A program made the position numbers and the translations under genes. Below the pieces are notes generated by a model. That model ran no database searches. It saw only the letters and a program-made list of their open reading frames with translations, and was not told the origin of the DNA. From assembly GCA_029266525.1 (NCBI GenBank), contig JAQSWQ010000030.1, positions 1 to 64,000 of the forward strand: a stretch of 64,000 nucleotides of DNA. The letters are read 5' to 3'. This document shows, piece by piece, positions 8,236-17,098 of this stretch. Position 1 is the first letter of the stretch, and each line of letters starts with the position of its first letter. The DNA is from Microvirga sp. Lineage in GTDB: Bacteria; Pseudomonadota; Alphaproteobacteria; Rhizobiales; Beijerinckiaceae.

Positions 8236-10341
8236 CTAGTCGAGCGGCGCCGCGACGGCGCAGACAAGCCCCTCCGTCTCGAACGAGAGCGCAACCTCTC
8301 CGTCGAGGTCCTGCGCGAGCGTGCGCTCGATAAGGCGGGTGCCGAAGCCGCGGCGGATCGGGCGCGCGACCGGCGGGCCACCGCGCTCGGCCCAACGCAG
8401 GCGCATCCGGCCGTCCTCTGCTTCCCAGCGGATCTCGATGCGGCCGCGGCCGTTGGAGAGCGCGCCGTATTTCGCGGCGTTGGTCGCAAGCTCCTGGAGC
8501 GCCATGGCGAGCGCGAGCGCGCTCTTGGGACGCAGCCGCAGCTCCGGCCCGGAGAGCTCGAAGCGCTCGACGCCCGCTACCGCGAAGGGCTCGACGGCCT
8601 GCGCGACGATCTCGGCGAGGTTCGCCGACTCCCAGTTCTCGCGCGTGAGCACGTCGTGGGCGCGGGCGAGAGCGATGAGTCTCGCCTCGAAGCCGCGCGT
8701 CGCCTCCTCGACATCCTGTGGTGCACGGAAGGTCTGGGCCGCAATCGACTGCACCGTCGCGAGCGTGTTCTTCACGCGGTGGTTCAGCTCATGGATCAGA
8801 AGCTGCTGGCGCTCCTCGGCCCGCTTGCGGTCGGTGATGTCGAGCTCGACGCCGTCCCAGACCACGCTGCCGTCGCCGAGGCGGCGCGGGGCGGAGCTGC
8901 GCAGGAACCAGCGCAGCTCGCCCGAGGCGACGCGCATCGGCAGCTCGATGGTGATGGAGGACGCCTCGTCCGGCGTCTCGCGCCGCAGCGCCTGGAGCGC
9001 CGCCAGGTGCTCGGGGAGGATCTGCGCGTCGAGGAGCCCGGGATCCGCGAGCACCGCTTCGACGGGCAGCCCATGCAGCCGCTCGAGTCCCTGGCTGATA
9101 TAGATGAAGCGGACCGTCCCGCCGGGCTCGCGCACCGCCTGATAGACGAGGCCGTTCGGGACGTGGTCGGCGATGTTCCGCAGCCGCTCCTCGCTCTCCC
9201 GCAGCGCCTCCTCGGCGGCGCGCACATCGTGGATGTCGGTTGCCGCGCCGATGAAGGCGTGGACCGCCCCGTCGCGCCGCAGCGGAACGCAGGACATCCG
9301 GTGCCAGCGATAGGCGCCGTCGTGCCGCCGCAGGCGCGCGTCGAGCTGGAACGGCACGCCGGCGGCGACGGCGCGGTCGCGGATCGCGAGCGCCCCCGCC
9401 CGATCTTCCGGATGGATCAGCGAGCTGCGCTGGCCGACCTCGGGGCCGACCTCCTCGCCGTGATAGTCGCGGAAGCGCCGGTTGTAGAAGGTCGCGACGC
9501 CGTCCGCCGCCCGCATCACCCAGACGATCTGCGGCAGCGCCTCGGCAAGGTTGCGGAACAGCTCCTCGCTGTCGCGCAAGGCCTCCTCGGCGCCCCTGCG
9601 TTCGGTGACGTCGATGAGCGCGCCGAGCGCGCGCACGGCCCGCCCCTGCCCGTCGAAGAGCACACGGCCGCGCGTCGAGATCCAGCGCTCGGCGCCGTCG
9701 CTCGCGCGGCGGATGCGGAACTCGGCGGCGTAGCGGCCCGCGTCCTCGCCGCGATAGACGCGACGGAAGAGGTCATTCACGCGGTCCCGGTCCCGCTCGT
9801 CGATGAGCGAGGAGAACAATCGCGGATCGGGCTGCACCTCCGGGGAAAGGCCGAGCAGGGCCTTCATCTGCTCCGACCACCGCCGCTCCCTGCCGGGAAG
9901 ATCGACGTCCCAGGTCCCGATCGCTGCCGCGTCGGCCGCAAGGCGCAGGCGCTCCTCGCTTTCCGCGAGCAAGCGCTGCCGCTCGACCTCGGCGCTGTGC
10001 TGTTCCGTGACGTCGCGGAAGGACACGGCCAGCCCGTCGGCGAGCGGCAGCACGATCGCGCGCATGTGCCGCCCCGGCCGCATCTGGCTCTCGATCTCGA
10101 CCTCGACGCGGTCCCGGCTCGCAAGCGCGTTCGAGAAGGCGTTCTCGAGCGCGCTGCCGCGGGCGTGCGGTGCGACTTCCCAATAGGAGCGGCCGACCAC
10201 CTCGGCTTGCGGCCGGCCGGTCAGGCCGAGGCCGGCCTCGTTGCAGGCCGCGATCCGCCACTCGCGGTCGAGCGCGAAGAACACCTCTCCGAGCTGATCG
10301 TGATAGGCGAGAAGGCAACCGAGATCGGCGAGTCGCAGCAC
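8236..10341 (-). CDS. Multi-PAS HWE-family sensor histidine kinase
   Basis: A 701-residue kinase without obvious membrane segments, so probably cytoplasmic. Four PAS/PAC units fill residues 1 to about 490 (PAC ends such as RDVTEQHS, IDVTERRG, TDIHDVRA, LDITDRKR). The kinase core follows: the phosphoacceptor box IHELNHRVKNTLATVQSIA has the HWE-type sequence, then LQELATNAAKYGALS and GFGTRLIERTL. HWE kinases often feed the PhyR-NepR-EcfG stress pathway. The only usable start is GTG 10341, since an in-frame stop lies directly upstream. A near-palindromic EcfG site between this gene and the divergent stress operon may drive both. Confidence 0.92.
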   Translation of the reverse strand: MLRLADLGCLLAYHDQLGEVFFALDREWRIAACNEAGLGLTGRPQAEVVGRSYWEVAPHARGSALENAFSNALASRDRVEVEIESQMRPGRHMRAIVLPLADGLAVSFRDVTEQHSAEVERQRLLAESEERLRLAADAAAIGTWDVDLPGRERRWSEQMKALLGLSPEVQPDPRLFSSLIDERDRDRVNDLFRRVYRGEDAGRYAAEFRIRRASDGAERWISTRGRVLFDGQGRAVRALGALIDVTERRGAEEALRDSEELFRNLAEALPQIVWVMRAADGVATFYNRRFRDYHGEEVGPEVGQRSSLIHPEDRAGALAIRDRAVAAGVPFQLDARLRRHDGAYRWHRMSCVPLRRDGAVHAFIGAATDIHDVRAAEEALRESEERLRNIADHVPNGLVYQAVREPGGTVRFIYISQGLERLHGLPVEAVLADPGLLDAQILPEHLAALQALRRETPDEASSITIELPMRVASGELRWFLRSSAPRRLGDGSVVWDGVELDITDRKRAEERQQLLIHELNHRVKNTLATVQSIAAQTFRAPQDVEEATRGFEARLIALARAHDVLTRENWESANLAEIVAQAVEPFAVAGVERFELSGPELRLRPKSALALAMALQELATNAAKYGALSNGRGRIEIRWEAEDGRMRLRWAERGGPPVARPIRRGFGTRLIERTLAQDLDGEVALSFETEGLVCAVAAPLD

Positions 10342-10416
10342 TTTGAATCAATCGTCCGGTGCGCCAGGACCATCACACGCAGACCGGTCCTTCTCAACCG
10401 GATAGGCTTTCCCTTC

Positions 10417-10441
10417 GGAACGTTCCGGCCAAGCCTGCGTT
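10417..10441 (+). promoter_or_regulatory. EcfG-type stress promoter, near-palindromic
   Basis: GGAAC at 10417-10421 is followed after exactly 16 bases by CGTT at 10438-10441, a perfect match to the known EcfG consensus GGAAC-N16/17-CGTT, about 60 bases before the DUF883-like gene. Read on the minus strand the same DNA gives AGAAC-N16-CGTT, one mismatch, pointing at the HWE kinase gene. This suggests stress-induced, possibly bidirectional transcription. Confidence 0.75.
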
Positions 10442-10501
10442 CTTCCGACGAACCGCGCCCCTCAACTTCCCCGGGACGGCGGCGCGAGGGGAGTTCTGGC
10501 C

Positions 10502-11098
10502 ATGGCTGATCCGAACGACAAGGGCGGGCGCGCCCCGCAGGCATCCGACATCCTGGAAGACGCGCAGTCGCTCGCGGCGAAGGTCGCCGGCACGGCGCAG
10601 GAGAAGGTTCGCGGCCTCGCCGGCACGGCCGAGGAGAAAGCGCGCCAGCTTGCCGAAGACAAGAAGCGCGAGGCTGCCGAGCAGGTCGAGAGCGTGGCGC
10701 GCGTCATCGACAGCGTCGCGGAGCAGGTCGAGCGCGTCGTGCCGCCGGCGAGCGAATATGTGCGCGGCGTCTCCGAGCAGATCCATCGCGTCTCCGAGAC
10801 GCTTCGCGACCGCAGCGTCGACGAGATCATGGACGATGTCCGCTACTATGCGCAGCAGCGCCCCGGCCTCGTGCTCGGCGGCTGCCTCCTTGCCGGCTTC
10901 GGGCTCGCGCGCTTCCTCAAGGCCTCGGCCGACCGGCGTTCGGACGCGCGCATGCGCCACCACGCCGCCACGCGCGAGCGCATGCCTTCGGGCACGCACC
11001 GCCAGGCGGGCCGGCCCGAATATCCGTCCGACGTGGCGGTCGAGGGCAGTTCGGCTTCGGCGCGGCCGGCCCCCAGCGCCGGCCCGGCCTCGGTCTGA
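10502..11098 (+). CDS. DUF883-like membrane-anchored stress protein
   Basis: A 198-residue protein. The first 120 residues are alanine- and charge-rich amphipathic helix (AGTAEEKARQLAEDKKREAAEQVESVARVI), then a single glycine-rich hydrophobic segment (LVLGGCLLAGFGLARFL) and a polar tail. This is the build of YqjD/ElaB-like DUF883 proteins, which are membrane-anchored and stress-induced. The upstream EcfG-type promoter fits that role. The next gene begins 12 bases after the stop, so the pair is an operon. Confidence 0.75.
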   Translation: MADPNDKGGRAPQASDILEDAQSLAAKVAGTAQEKVRGLAGTAEEKARQLAEDKKREAAEQVESVARVIDSVAEQVERVVPPASEYVRGVSEQIHRVSETLRDRSVDEIMDDVRYYAQQRPGLVLGGCLLAGFGLARFLKASADRRSDARMRHHAATRERMPSGTHRQAGRPEYPSDVAVEGSSASARPAPSAGPASV

Positions 11099-11110
11099 GG
11101 AGTGCGCCCC

Positions 11111-12769
11111 ATGGCCGCCAATCCATCCGACGACGTCTCCACCATCGAGCACGAGGTGGAGGAGGCGCGCGAGCGCCTCGCCGGCACCATCGCCAAGCTC
11201 TCCGACCCTGCCACCCACCAGGCGGTGAAGGACGAGGTGATGGGCTATGTGGAGGGCTACAAGGAACAGCTCCTGCACAAGAAGGACGAGCTCATCGACG
11301 ATGCCCGCGCCGCCGTGACCCAGAAGGCGCAGGGCGTGGTCGCCGACCTCAAGCAGCGGGCGATGAACAACCCGGTCGCGGTCGCGATGATCGGCGCCGG
11401 CATCGCCTACCGGCTCTACCGCCATCCGCCGCTGACCACGCTTCTCGTCGGCGGCGGCATCGCGCTGATGATGCGCGGCCGCGGCCGTGCGATGAGCGAC
11501 CGCGCGGCGTATCGCGCGCCCTATGACGGCGAGCAGCCGCGGGGCTATGTGCCCGGCGGGGTCGCCGGCTACGGCTACCCGGTCGAGGAGGATGCCCCGG
11601 GCTCGACCACCACCGAGCGCATGATGCGCACGGCCTCCGAATACGGCGAAAAGGCCCGCGATGCCGCCTATCAGGCGAAGGACCGGATCTCGGAGGCCGC
11701 GGAGCGCGCGGGCTCGGCCGCCTATGACGGCTACGAGCGCACGCGCGAAGCGGCGATGGAGGCCTATGAGCGCAGCCGCTCGACGGCTTACGACGCCTAT
11801 GGCCGGGTGGGCGACGCCGCCTACGATGCGCGCGAGCGCGCGGCCGGCGCCTACGACAGCGTCCGCACGAGCCCGCTCGCGCTCGGTGCGATCGGCGTCG
11901 TCGCCGGCGCGGCGCTCGCGGCCGCGATCCGGTCGACCGAGACCGGCGACCGCTTCATCGGCGCAACCGGCGACGCGGTCGGCCGCAGCGCGCGCGGATT
12001 GGGCTCCGGCGCGCGATACGCCGGGCGGCGCATGGCCGACACCGCCTCCGGCATGGCCTCGACCGTGGCGTCAGCCGCTGCCGGCGCCGCGGGGACCGTG
12101 ACCTCCGCCGCCTCGGGGCTTGCCGACACGGCTTCTGACCTCGCCTCCTCGGTCGCCTCCGCAGCGTCTGGCATGGCTGGACGCCTGACGGGCGGCGACG
12201 AAGACGAATACGCGGAGGATCGCCGCAGGTCTGCTCGCGGCGCCCGCTCCGGCGGGCCGCAGCGTGCCGGTCGCCGGAGGCCCTCCCCTCGCGAAGAGGA
12301 GGACGAGGGCTTGATGTCCTCCGTGTCCGGCGCCGCTTCGAGCGCCTATCGTAGCGCGGCCGAGCAGGCCGAATGGGCGCGCCGCCGCAGCCTGGACCTG
12401 GGCAGCCGGACGGCCGGCCAGGTGTCCGAGCTTGCGCAGGAATACCCGCTGCTCCTCGGCACCATCGGCCTCGCTCTCGGTGCCGCGGCCGGACTCATGA
12501 TGCGGCCGACCGAGACCGAGGACGAGCTGATCGGCTCCTACAGCGACGCCTTGAAGGCACGCGCGCGCGATATGGCGGACGAGCAGTATCGGAGCGCGCT
12601 CGGCATGGCCGACGAGCTCGCCGAGGGACTGCGCCAGCCCGCCGCGTCGAGCGGCAGTGGCGACGGACGGGATCGCAGCGCCGACTGGGAAACCGTGATC
12701 GGTGGCGGCGCACCCCCGACGGCAGGTGCGAGACCGGGCAATCCGGGCGCGGGTCCGGCAAGAGGTTAG
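11111..12769 (+). CDS. DUF3618 protein with long LEA-like repeats
   Basis: A protein of about 552 residues from ATG 11111, preceded by GGAG. An N-terminal DUF3618 region (STIEHEVEEARERLAGTIAKL) is followed by a short hydrophobic segment near residue 105-125. Next come degenerate Tyr/Ala/Glu-rich repeats of the form AYDGYERTREAAMEAYERS, two more hydrophobic patches (ALGAIGVVAGAALAAAI and LLLGTIGLALGAAAGLMM), Ala/Ser-rich repeats and a disordered tail. DUF3618 proteins are usually far shorter. The repeats recall late-embryogenesis-abundant or apolipoprotein helices, suggesting membrane or protein protection under stress; that role is inference. Confidence 0.8.
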   Translation: MAANPSDDVSTIEHEVEEARERLAGTIAKLSDPATHQAVKDEVMGYVEGYKEQLLHKKDELIDDARAAVTQKAQGVVADLKQRAMNNPVAVAMIGAGIAYRLYRHPPLTTLLVGGGIALMMRGRGRAMSDRAAYRAPYDGEQPRGYVPGGVAGYGYPVEEDAPGSTTTERMMRTASEYGEKARDAAYQAKDRISEAAERAGSAAYDGYERTREAAMEAYERSRSTAYDAYGRVGDAAYDARERAAGAYDSVRTSPLALGAIGVVAGAALAAAIRSTETGDRFIGATGDAVGRSARGLGSGARYAGRRMADTASGMASTVASAAAGAAGTVTSAASGLADTASDLASSVASAASGMAGRLTGGDEDEYAEDRRRSARGARSGGPQRAGRRRPSPREEEDEGLMSSVSGAASSAYRSAAEQAEWARRRSLDLGSRTAGQVSELAQEYPLLLGTIGLALGAAAGLMMRPTETEDELIGSYSDALKARARDMADEQYRSALGMADELAEGLRQPAASSGSGDGRDRSADWETVIGGGAPPTAGARPGNPGAGPARG

Positions 12770-12795
12770 CGCTGCATCTTGAGCTCTGAGAACGG

Positions 12796-12830
12796 AAGCG
12801 CGATCGATCCTGGGGTCGGTCGCGCTTTTC
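12796..12830. terminator. Bidirectional hairpin terminator
   Basis: AAGCGCGATCGA and TCGGTCGCGCTT pair with one mismatch over an eight-base loop and are followed by a T run on the plus strand. It sits between the convergent DUF3618 gene and the small minus-strand gene, so it can end both. Confidence 0.75.
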
Positions 12831-12834
12831 GCGT

Positions 12835-13101
12835 TCAGTGCAGCCTTGCGGCGAGCTGCCCGATCGCCGCGTCGAACAGCGCGAGCGTCGCCTCCCGCGT
12901 CCGCGACAGCACGGCCATCGAGGCCGGCTCGCCCGTGCGCATCGCGGTGTCCATCAGCGCGAAATAGGCTTCGTCGCGCACCGGCGCCGGGACCTCTGCG
13001 CGCAGGGAACGGATGGCGCCTATCGCGCCTTCGCTCCCTCCGAGCTGCACTTGTTCTCGCCCGGCCCTCAGCGTTGCGAGAACGCTCCATTTTCCGTCCA
13101 T
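12835..13101 (-). CDS. Hypothetical protein, 88 aa
   Basis: A single-domain, probably all-helical soluble protein with no signal peptide or membrane segment and no motif I recognise. It starts at ATG 13101 and ends beside the terminator of the convergent stress operon. Codon use resembles its neighbours, so it is probably a real gene. Function unknown. Confidence 0.55.
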   Translation of the reverse strand: MDGKWSVLATLRAGREQVQLGGSEGAIGAIRSLRAEVPAPVRDEAYFALMDTAMRTGEPASMAVLSRTREATLALFDAAIGQLAARLH

Positions 13102-13367
13102 CGCAGGCCCCCACGCCCTTTGTGGTCGACGCGCGAGCTTAGCTCAGCCCGGGCGATCCGCGGCGTAGAACCGGACCCGAAAGCCCGCCTTTCCACCGCG
13201 GAATTCGCCGGCCGATTCGATGACGGGCTTGCGGCGCTGCGTTCTCGGCGCACAAACAAAATGCGCTTGCGCGCCGGAACGCTTCCGGATCGTCGGAGGT
13301 TCACCGGAGCGGCCACGCAGCGGGCGGAGCGGCTATCCGCCCACGCAGGCCGGTCGGGAGCCCCATC
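13102..13367. other. Intergenic stretch with a possible EcfG-like site
   Basis: No gene is supported. At 13276-13301 GGAAC-N17-GGTT differs from the EcfG consensus by one base in the -10 element and lies about 65 bases before the alcohol dehydrogenase start. I see nothing else. Confidence 0.35.
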
Positions 13368-14543
13368 ATGAAAGCGCTGGTCTGGCACAAGCCCTCCGAC
13401 ATCCGCTGCGAGGAGGTCCCCGATCCGAAGATCGAGCACCCCCGCGACGCCATCATCCGGGTCACGACCTGCGCCATCTGCGGTTCCGACCTGCACCTCT
13501 ACAACGGCTACATGCCGGGCATGGTGAACGGTGACGTGGTCGGCCACGAGTTCATGGGCGAGGTGATGGAGGTCGGGCCCGAGGCGAAGGGCGCGCTCAA
13601 GGTCGGCGACCGCATCGTCGTGCCCTTCACGATCTTCTGCGGCGAATGCGAGCAGTGCCGGCGCGGCAATTTCTCGGTGTGCGAGACGACGAACCGCAAC
13701 AGGGAGGTCGCCGCGAAGGCCTTCGGCCGCACCACGGCCGGCCTGTTCGGCTACACCCATCTCACCGGCGGCTACCAGGGCGGGCAGGCCGAATACGTGC
13801 GCGTGCCCTTCGCCGACAAGACCCACATCAAGGTGCCGAAGAGCGGGCTCACCGACGAGCAGGTGCTGTTCCTCGGCGACATCTTCCCGACCGGCTGGCA
13901 GGCCGCGGTGCAATGCGATATCGAGCCGACCGACACGGTCGCGATCTGGGGCGCCGGCCCGGTCGGCCAGATGGCCATCCGCTCGGCCGTGCTGCTCGGC
14001 GCGAAGCAGGTCGTCGCGATCGACCGCGTGCCCGAGCGCCTCGACATGGCCCGCGCCGGCGGCGCCGTCACCATCAACTTCGAGGAGGAGAGCGTCATCG
14101 AGCGTCTCGACGACCTCACCAGCGGCAAGGGCCCCGAGAAGTGCATCGACTGCGTCGGGCTCGAGGCGCACATCACGAGCCACGTCGATTCGATGTACGA
14201 CCGCGTGAAGCAGGCGGTCATGGCCGAGAGCGACCGTCCGCACGTCCTGCGCGAGATGATCTATGTCTGCCGCCCGGCCGGCACGATCTCGGTCCCCGGC
14301 GTCTATGGCGGGCTCGTCGACAAGATCCCGTTCGGGGCGTCGATGAACAAGGGCCTCACCTGGCGCATGGGCCAGACCCATGTGAACCGCTGGACCGACG
14401 ATCTGCTGCGCCGGATCGAGGAAGGCCAGATCGATCCGTCCTTCGTCATCACCCACACCCAGCCGCTCGAACGCGGCCCCGAGATGTATCAGACCTTCCG
14501 CGACAAGCAGGACGGCTGCATCAAGGTGGTGCTGAAGCCCTGA
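13368..14543 (+). CDS. Zinc-dependent alcohol/formaldehyde dehydrogenase-type MDR protein
   Basis: A 391-residue medium-chain dehydrogenase. The catalytic zinc site is seen in CAICGSDLHLYNG and GHEFMGEVMEVG, and the structural zinc cysteines in CGECEQCRRGNFSVC. The Rossmann fold has GAGPVGQMAIRSAVLLGA. The nearest type I recognise is the glutathione-independent formaldehyde dehydrogenase-like group; the real substrate is unknown. It is followed 77 bases later by a small cyclase/dehydrase-related membrane protein, a pairing seen in other Hyphomicrobiales. The start is ATG 13368. A weak EcfG-like site lies upstream. Confidence 0.9.
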   Translation: MKALVWHKPSDIRCEEVPDPKIEHPRDAIIRVTTCAICGSDLHLYNGYMPGMVNGDVVGHEFMGEVMEVGPEAKGALKVGDRIVVPFTIFCGECEQCRRGNFSVCETTNRNREVAAKAFGRTTAGLFGYTHLTGGYQGGQAEYVRVPFADKTHIKVPKSGLTDEQVLFLGDIFPTGWQAAVQCDIEPTDTVAIWGAGPVGQMAIRSAVLLGAKQVVAIDRVPERLDMARAGGAVTINFEEESVIERLDDLTSGKGPEKCIDCVGLEAHITSHVDSMYDRVKQAVMAESDRPHVLREMIYVCRPAGTISVPGVYGGLVDKIPFGASMNKGLTWRMGQTHVNRWTDDLLRRIEEGQIDPSFVITHTQPLERGPEMYQTFRDKQDGCIKVVLKP

Positions 14544-14620
14544 GGTCAGTCGGAGCGGTCAGGCGTGGGTTCAACGATCCGCACTGACGGCCGACTGCTC
14601 ACGCCAACGGAGAAACGATC

Positions 14621-15199
14621 ATGCGCTACGAAACCGAACGCACCGGCCGCCGCGGCCACCCCGATTCGACAACCGACGCGCTGGCCCGCGGATTGGGCGT
14701 GTTCTCGATCGCGCTCGGCCTCGTCGAGGTCGTGGCGGCGCGCTCGCTGACGCGGGCGCTCGGCATGCAGGGCAACGAGACGCTGGTGCGCCTCTACGGC
14801 TTGCGCGAGATCGCCAAGGGCGTCGGCATCCTCGCCTCGAACGACCCGATGCCATGGATGTGGGGCCGCGTCGCCGGCGACGCGCTCGACCTCGCGACGC
14901 TCGCGACCGGGCTCGAGGGCGACAACCCGAAGCGCGACAACGTCATGCTGGCGCTCGCCTCGGTCGCCGGCGTGACGGCGCTCGACATCTATTGCGCCCA
15001 GACGCTGAGCCGCGAGTCGCCGACGCCGCTCCCGCCGATGCGCGACTACAGCGACCGCAGCGGCCTGCCGCGCCCGCCGAAGGCCATGCGCGGCGCGGCA
15101 CGCGACTTCGAGGCGCCGCGCGATTTCCGCACGCCCGAGGCCCTGCGCCCGTGGACGAGCTCGCGGCCCGACGGCGCCGGCCGTGAGCAGCCGGCCTGA
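14621..15199 (+). CDS. Small membrane protein of the 'cyclase dehydrase' type
   Basis: A 192-residue protein with three or four hydrophobic segments (GLGVFSIALGLVEVVAA, the RLYGLREIAKGVGILA region, and NVMLALASVAGVTALDIY) and a proline- and arginine-rich tail. In related genomes such proteins are annotated cyclase dehydrase because of their neighbours; no catalytic motif is visible and the function is unknown. The gene follows the zinc dehydrogenase on the same strand. Confidence 0.65.
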   Translation: MRYETERTGRRGHPDSTTDALARGLGVFSIALGLVEVVAARSLTRALGMQGNETLVRLYGLREIAKGVGILASNDPMPWMWGRVAGDALDLATLATGLEGDNPKRDNVMLALASVAGVTALDIYCAQTLSRESPTPLPPMRDYSDRSGLPRPPKAMRGAARDFEAPRDFRTPEALRPWTSSRPDGAGREQPA

Positions 15200-15228
15200 G
15201 CGACCGGCCCTGATTTGGGCGCCGCGCC

Positions 15229-15726
15229 TCAGGCGCGGCCGTTCCGCTTGCCGCGCTTCGCCTTGCGCAGATAGCGCTTCTTGCGCGGGCTCGGGGTCGC
15301 CTTCTCGATCGAAGCGGTCTGCTCGGCGGCTTTTTGCTCGGCCCGGGCCTGCTCCTCGCGCGTCTGGGCGATCTGCTGGCCGAGCGTGGTGAGCTCGGCG
15401 CGGCGCGCGGACACCTCGTTCTGCGCCGCGGCGAGCGCCCCTTGCGCCCGCTCCTGCGCCTCGCGGGTGCGGTCGAGGTTCTCCTGCAGGCCGCGGAGCT
15501 TGCGGTCGAGCTCGGCAAGCTCGGCGGTCTTGGCCTGCTGATCGTGCACGACCTTGACGAGCTCGGCCTTGTGCGCCCGGAGCTCCCGAAGCTCGCGCAG
15601 CTGCGCCTGCTCGGTCGCGACGGCACGCTCGGAGACGAGGAAAAAGGCGCCCCAGCCGCCGACTGCCGCGAGCACGGCGATGATCGCCGCCCAGAGCGCG
15701 GCGGTCGAAACGCTCGATCGCATCAT
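15229..15726 (-). CDS. Membrane-anchored coiled-coil protein
   Basis: A 165-residue protein: one N-terminal membrane helix (ALWAAIIAVLAAVGGWGAFFL), a coiled coil of about 100 residues (ELAELDRKLRGLQENLDRTR), then a very basic tail (RKKRYLRKAKRGKRNGR). The layout suggests an inner-membrane anchor with a cytoplasmic or periplasmic coiled coil, perhaps in envelope organisation. No family recognised. Convergent with the preceding gene. Confidence 0.65.
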   Translation of the reverse strand: MMRSSVSTAALWAAIIAVLAAVGGWGAFFLVSERAVATEQAQLRELRELRAHKAELVKVVHDQQAKTAELAELDRKLRGLQENLDRTREAQERAQGALAAAQNEVSARRAELTTLGQQIAQTREEQARAEQKAAEQTASIEKATPSPRKKRYLRKAKRGKRNGRA

Positions 15727-15801
15727 CCATCCCCTGACGCGTTATGGTTTCCCGGCGCGCCGAACGATCCCCAGGGCGCCGAGGTCAGCCCATTCTGACG
15801 C

Positions 15802-16896
15802 TTAGTGTGACCATAAAGGGGCAGGATGGGCGAACAGCCTCAGATGCACGACGGATGTTCCCAGGAGCGCCATGGCGAGGAGTTGGTGCGCGAGCCCCGC
15901 CCAAAGCGGCACGGCGAGAAGAAGCGTCACGATCCCAAGCGCCATCTGGGCCACGGCAAGCACGGCGACGATCGCCGCCCTACGGGCCGTCGCCGGATCG
16001 CCGGTCCGGACCGCGAACGCATGCCACAGGGCAAAACCCACGACCGCGTAGGCGACGATGCGGTGGTTGAACTGAACCAGGGCGACGTTGTCGACGAAGT
16101 TCTCGATCCAGGGGCTCACCGCGAAAAGGCCCGCGAGCGGCGGCGCGAGGCGCCCATCCATCAGCGGCCAGGTGTTATAGGCGAGCCCCGCCTTCGAGCC
16201 CGCGACAAGCCCGCCGAGCGCGATCTGGAGGAAGATCAGCCCGAGAAGAAAGCGGGCGCCCGCCCTGCCCGCTTGCGGGAGAGGTCTCGTCGGCGATGGC
16301 GGCCGCTGATCGCGCAAGCCCGTCGCGAGCCACAGCAGGATCGCGAGGATCGCGGTCGCGATCAGAAGGTGGAGCGTCAGCTTGATTGGCGCGACCGCGG
16401 TCATGCCCGGCTCGAGGCCGGACGCCACCATGATCCAGCCGACCGCCGCCTGCAGCCCGCCGAGCGCGCCGGTGGCGAGAAGCGCGAGCCCCAGGCCGCG
16501 GCTCAGATAGCCCTTGGCCCAGAACCACAGCAGGGGCGCGAAGAAGGCGAGGCCGAGGAAGCGCCCGAGCTGCCGGTGCGCCCATTCCCACCAATAGATG
16601 AAGCGGAACTCGTCGAGGCTCATGCCCTGGTTGAGGAGCCGGTATTGCGGGCTCGACCGGTATTTCTCGAACTCGGCGAGCCAGGCGCTCTCGGAAAGCG
16701 GCGGGATCGCGCCGGTGACCGGCTTCCACTCGGTGATCGACAGGCCGGAGCCGGTGAGCCGCGTCGCACCGCCGATCGCGACCATGGCGACGACCAGGGC
16801 GGCGAGGACATAGAGCCAGGTCCGCACCGGAGCGAACGAACGCACGCCGCGCTCCGGCGCGGCGAGGACCTCGTTTCGCGTGGCGGAAACAGCCAT
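15802..16896 (-). CDS. ctaA: Heme A synthase (COX15/CtaA)
   Basis: A 364-residue inner-membrane protein with eight hydrophobic segments. Recognisable are RLTGSGLSITEWKPVTGAIPP, EFRFIYWWEWAHRQLGR with a heme-ligand histidine, FNHRIVAYAV, and GIVTLLLAVPLWAGLAHQLLA with another conserved histidine. It oxidises heme O to heme A for cytochrome aa3 oxidase. The type is that of proteobacterial and mitochondrial COX15. Other cytochrome oxidase genes are not in the window. It is divergent from the DUF2842 gene. Confidence 0.95.
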   Translation of the reverse strand: MAVSATRNEVLAAPERGVRSFAPVRTWLYVLAALVVAMVAIGGATRLTGSGLSITEWKPVTGAIPPLSESAWLAEFEKYRSSPQYRLLNQGMSLDEFRFIYWWEWAHRQLGRFLGLAFFAPLLWFWAKGYLSRGLGLALLATGALGGLQAAVGWIMVASGLEPGMTAVAPIKLTLHLLIATAILAILLWLATGLRDQRPPSPTRPLPQAGRAGARFLLGLIFLQIALGGLVAGSKAGLAYNTWPLMDGRLAPPLAGLFAVSPWIENFVDNVALVQFNHRIVAYAVVGFALWHAFAVRTGDPATARRAAIVAVLAVAQMALGIVTLLLAVPLWAGLAHQLLAMALLGTSVVHLRLFAHPAPLWSH

Positions 16897-17098
16897 CAGC
16901 CCTTGGGAAACCCCCGGCAGGCGGCTTGATCCGCCGCCTCAACCCGGACACATAGGGCTCCTAACGCGACCGCACAACGAATTGGAAAGCTGCGCTGCCC
17001 TCTCCGGCCGCCGGCAGAAAACCCCTCGCGAAGGCATCCGCCCTCGCCGATGCACCCGCCCAAGCCCTCTTCCGTGCGCGGCAGAGGGGGAGAACTCG

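Noticed and set aside
2218-10509. Long plus-strand ORFs (493, 789, 371 and 919 residues)
   Set aside because: All are antisense shadows of clearly conserved minus-strand genes (pccB, ATP12, HAD, pseudouridine synthase, crcB, HWE kinase).
16390-16425. GTCATGCCCGGCTCGAGGCC inside ctaA, resembling the REP-like palindrome
   Set aside because: The translation SGLEPGMTAV fits the family at this place, so the match is coding sequence and only half a palindrome.
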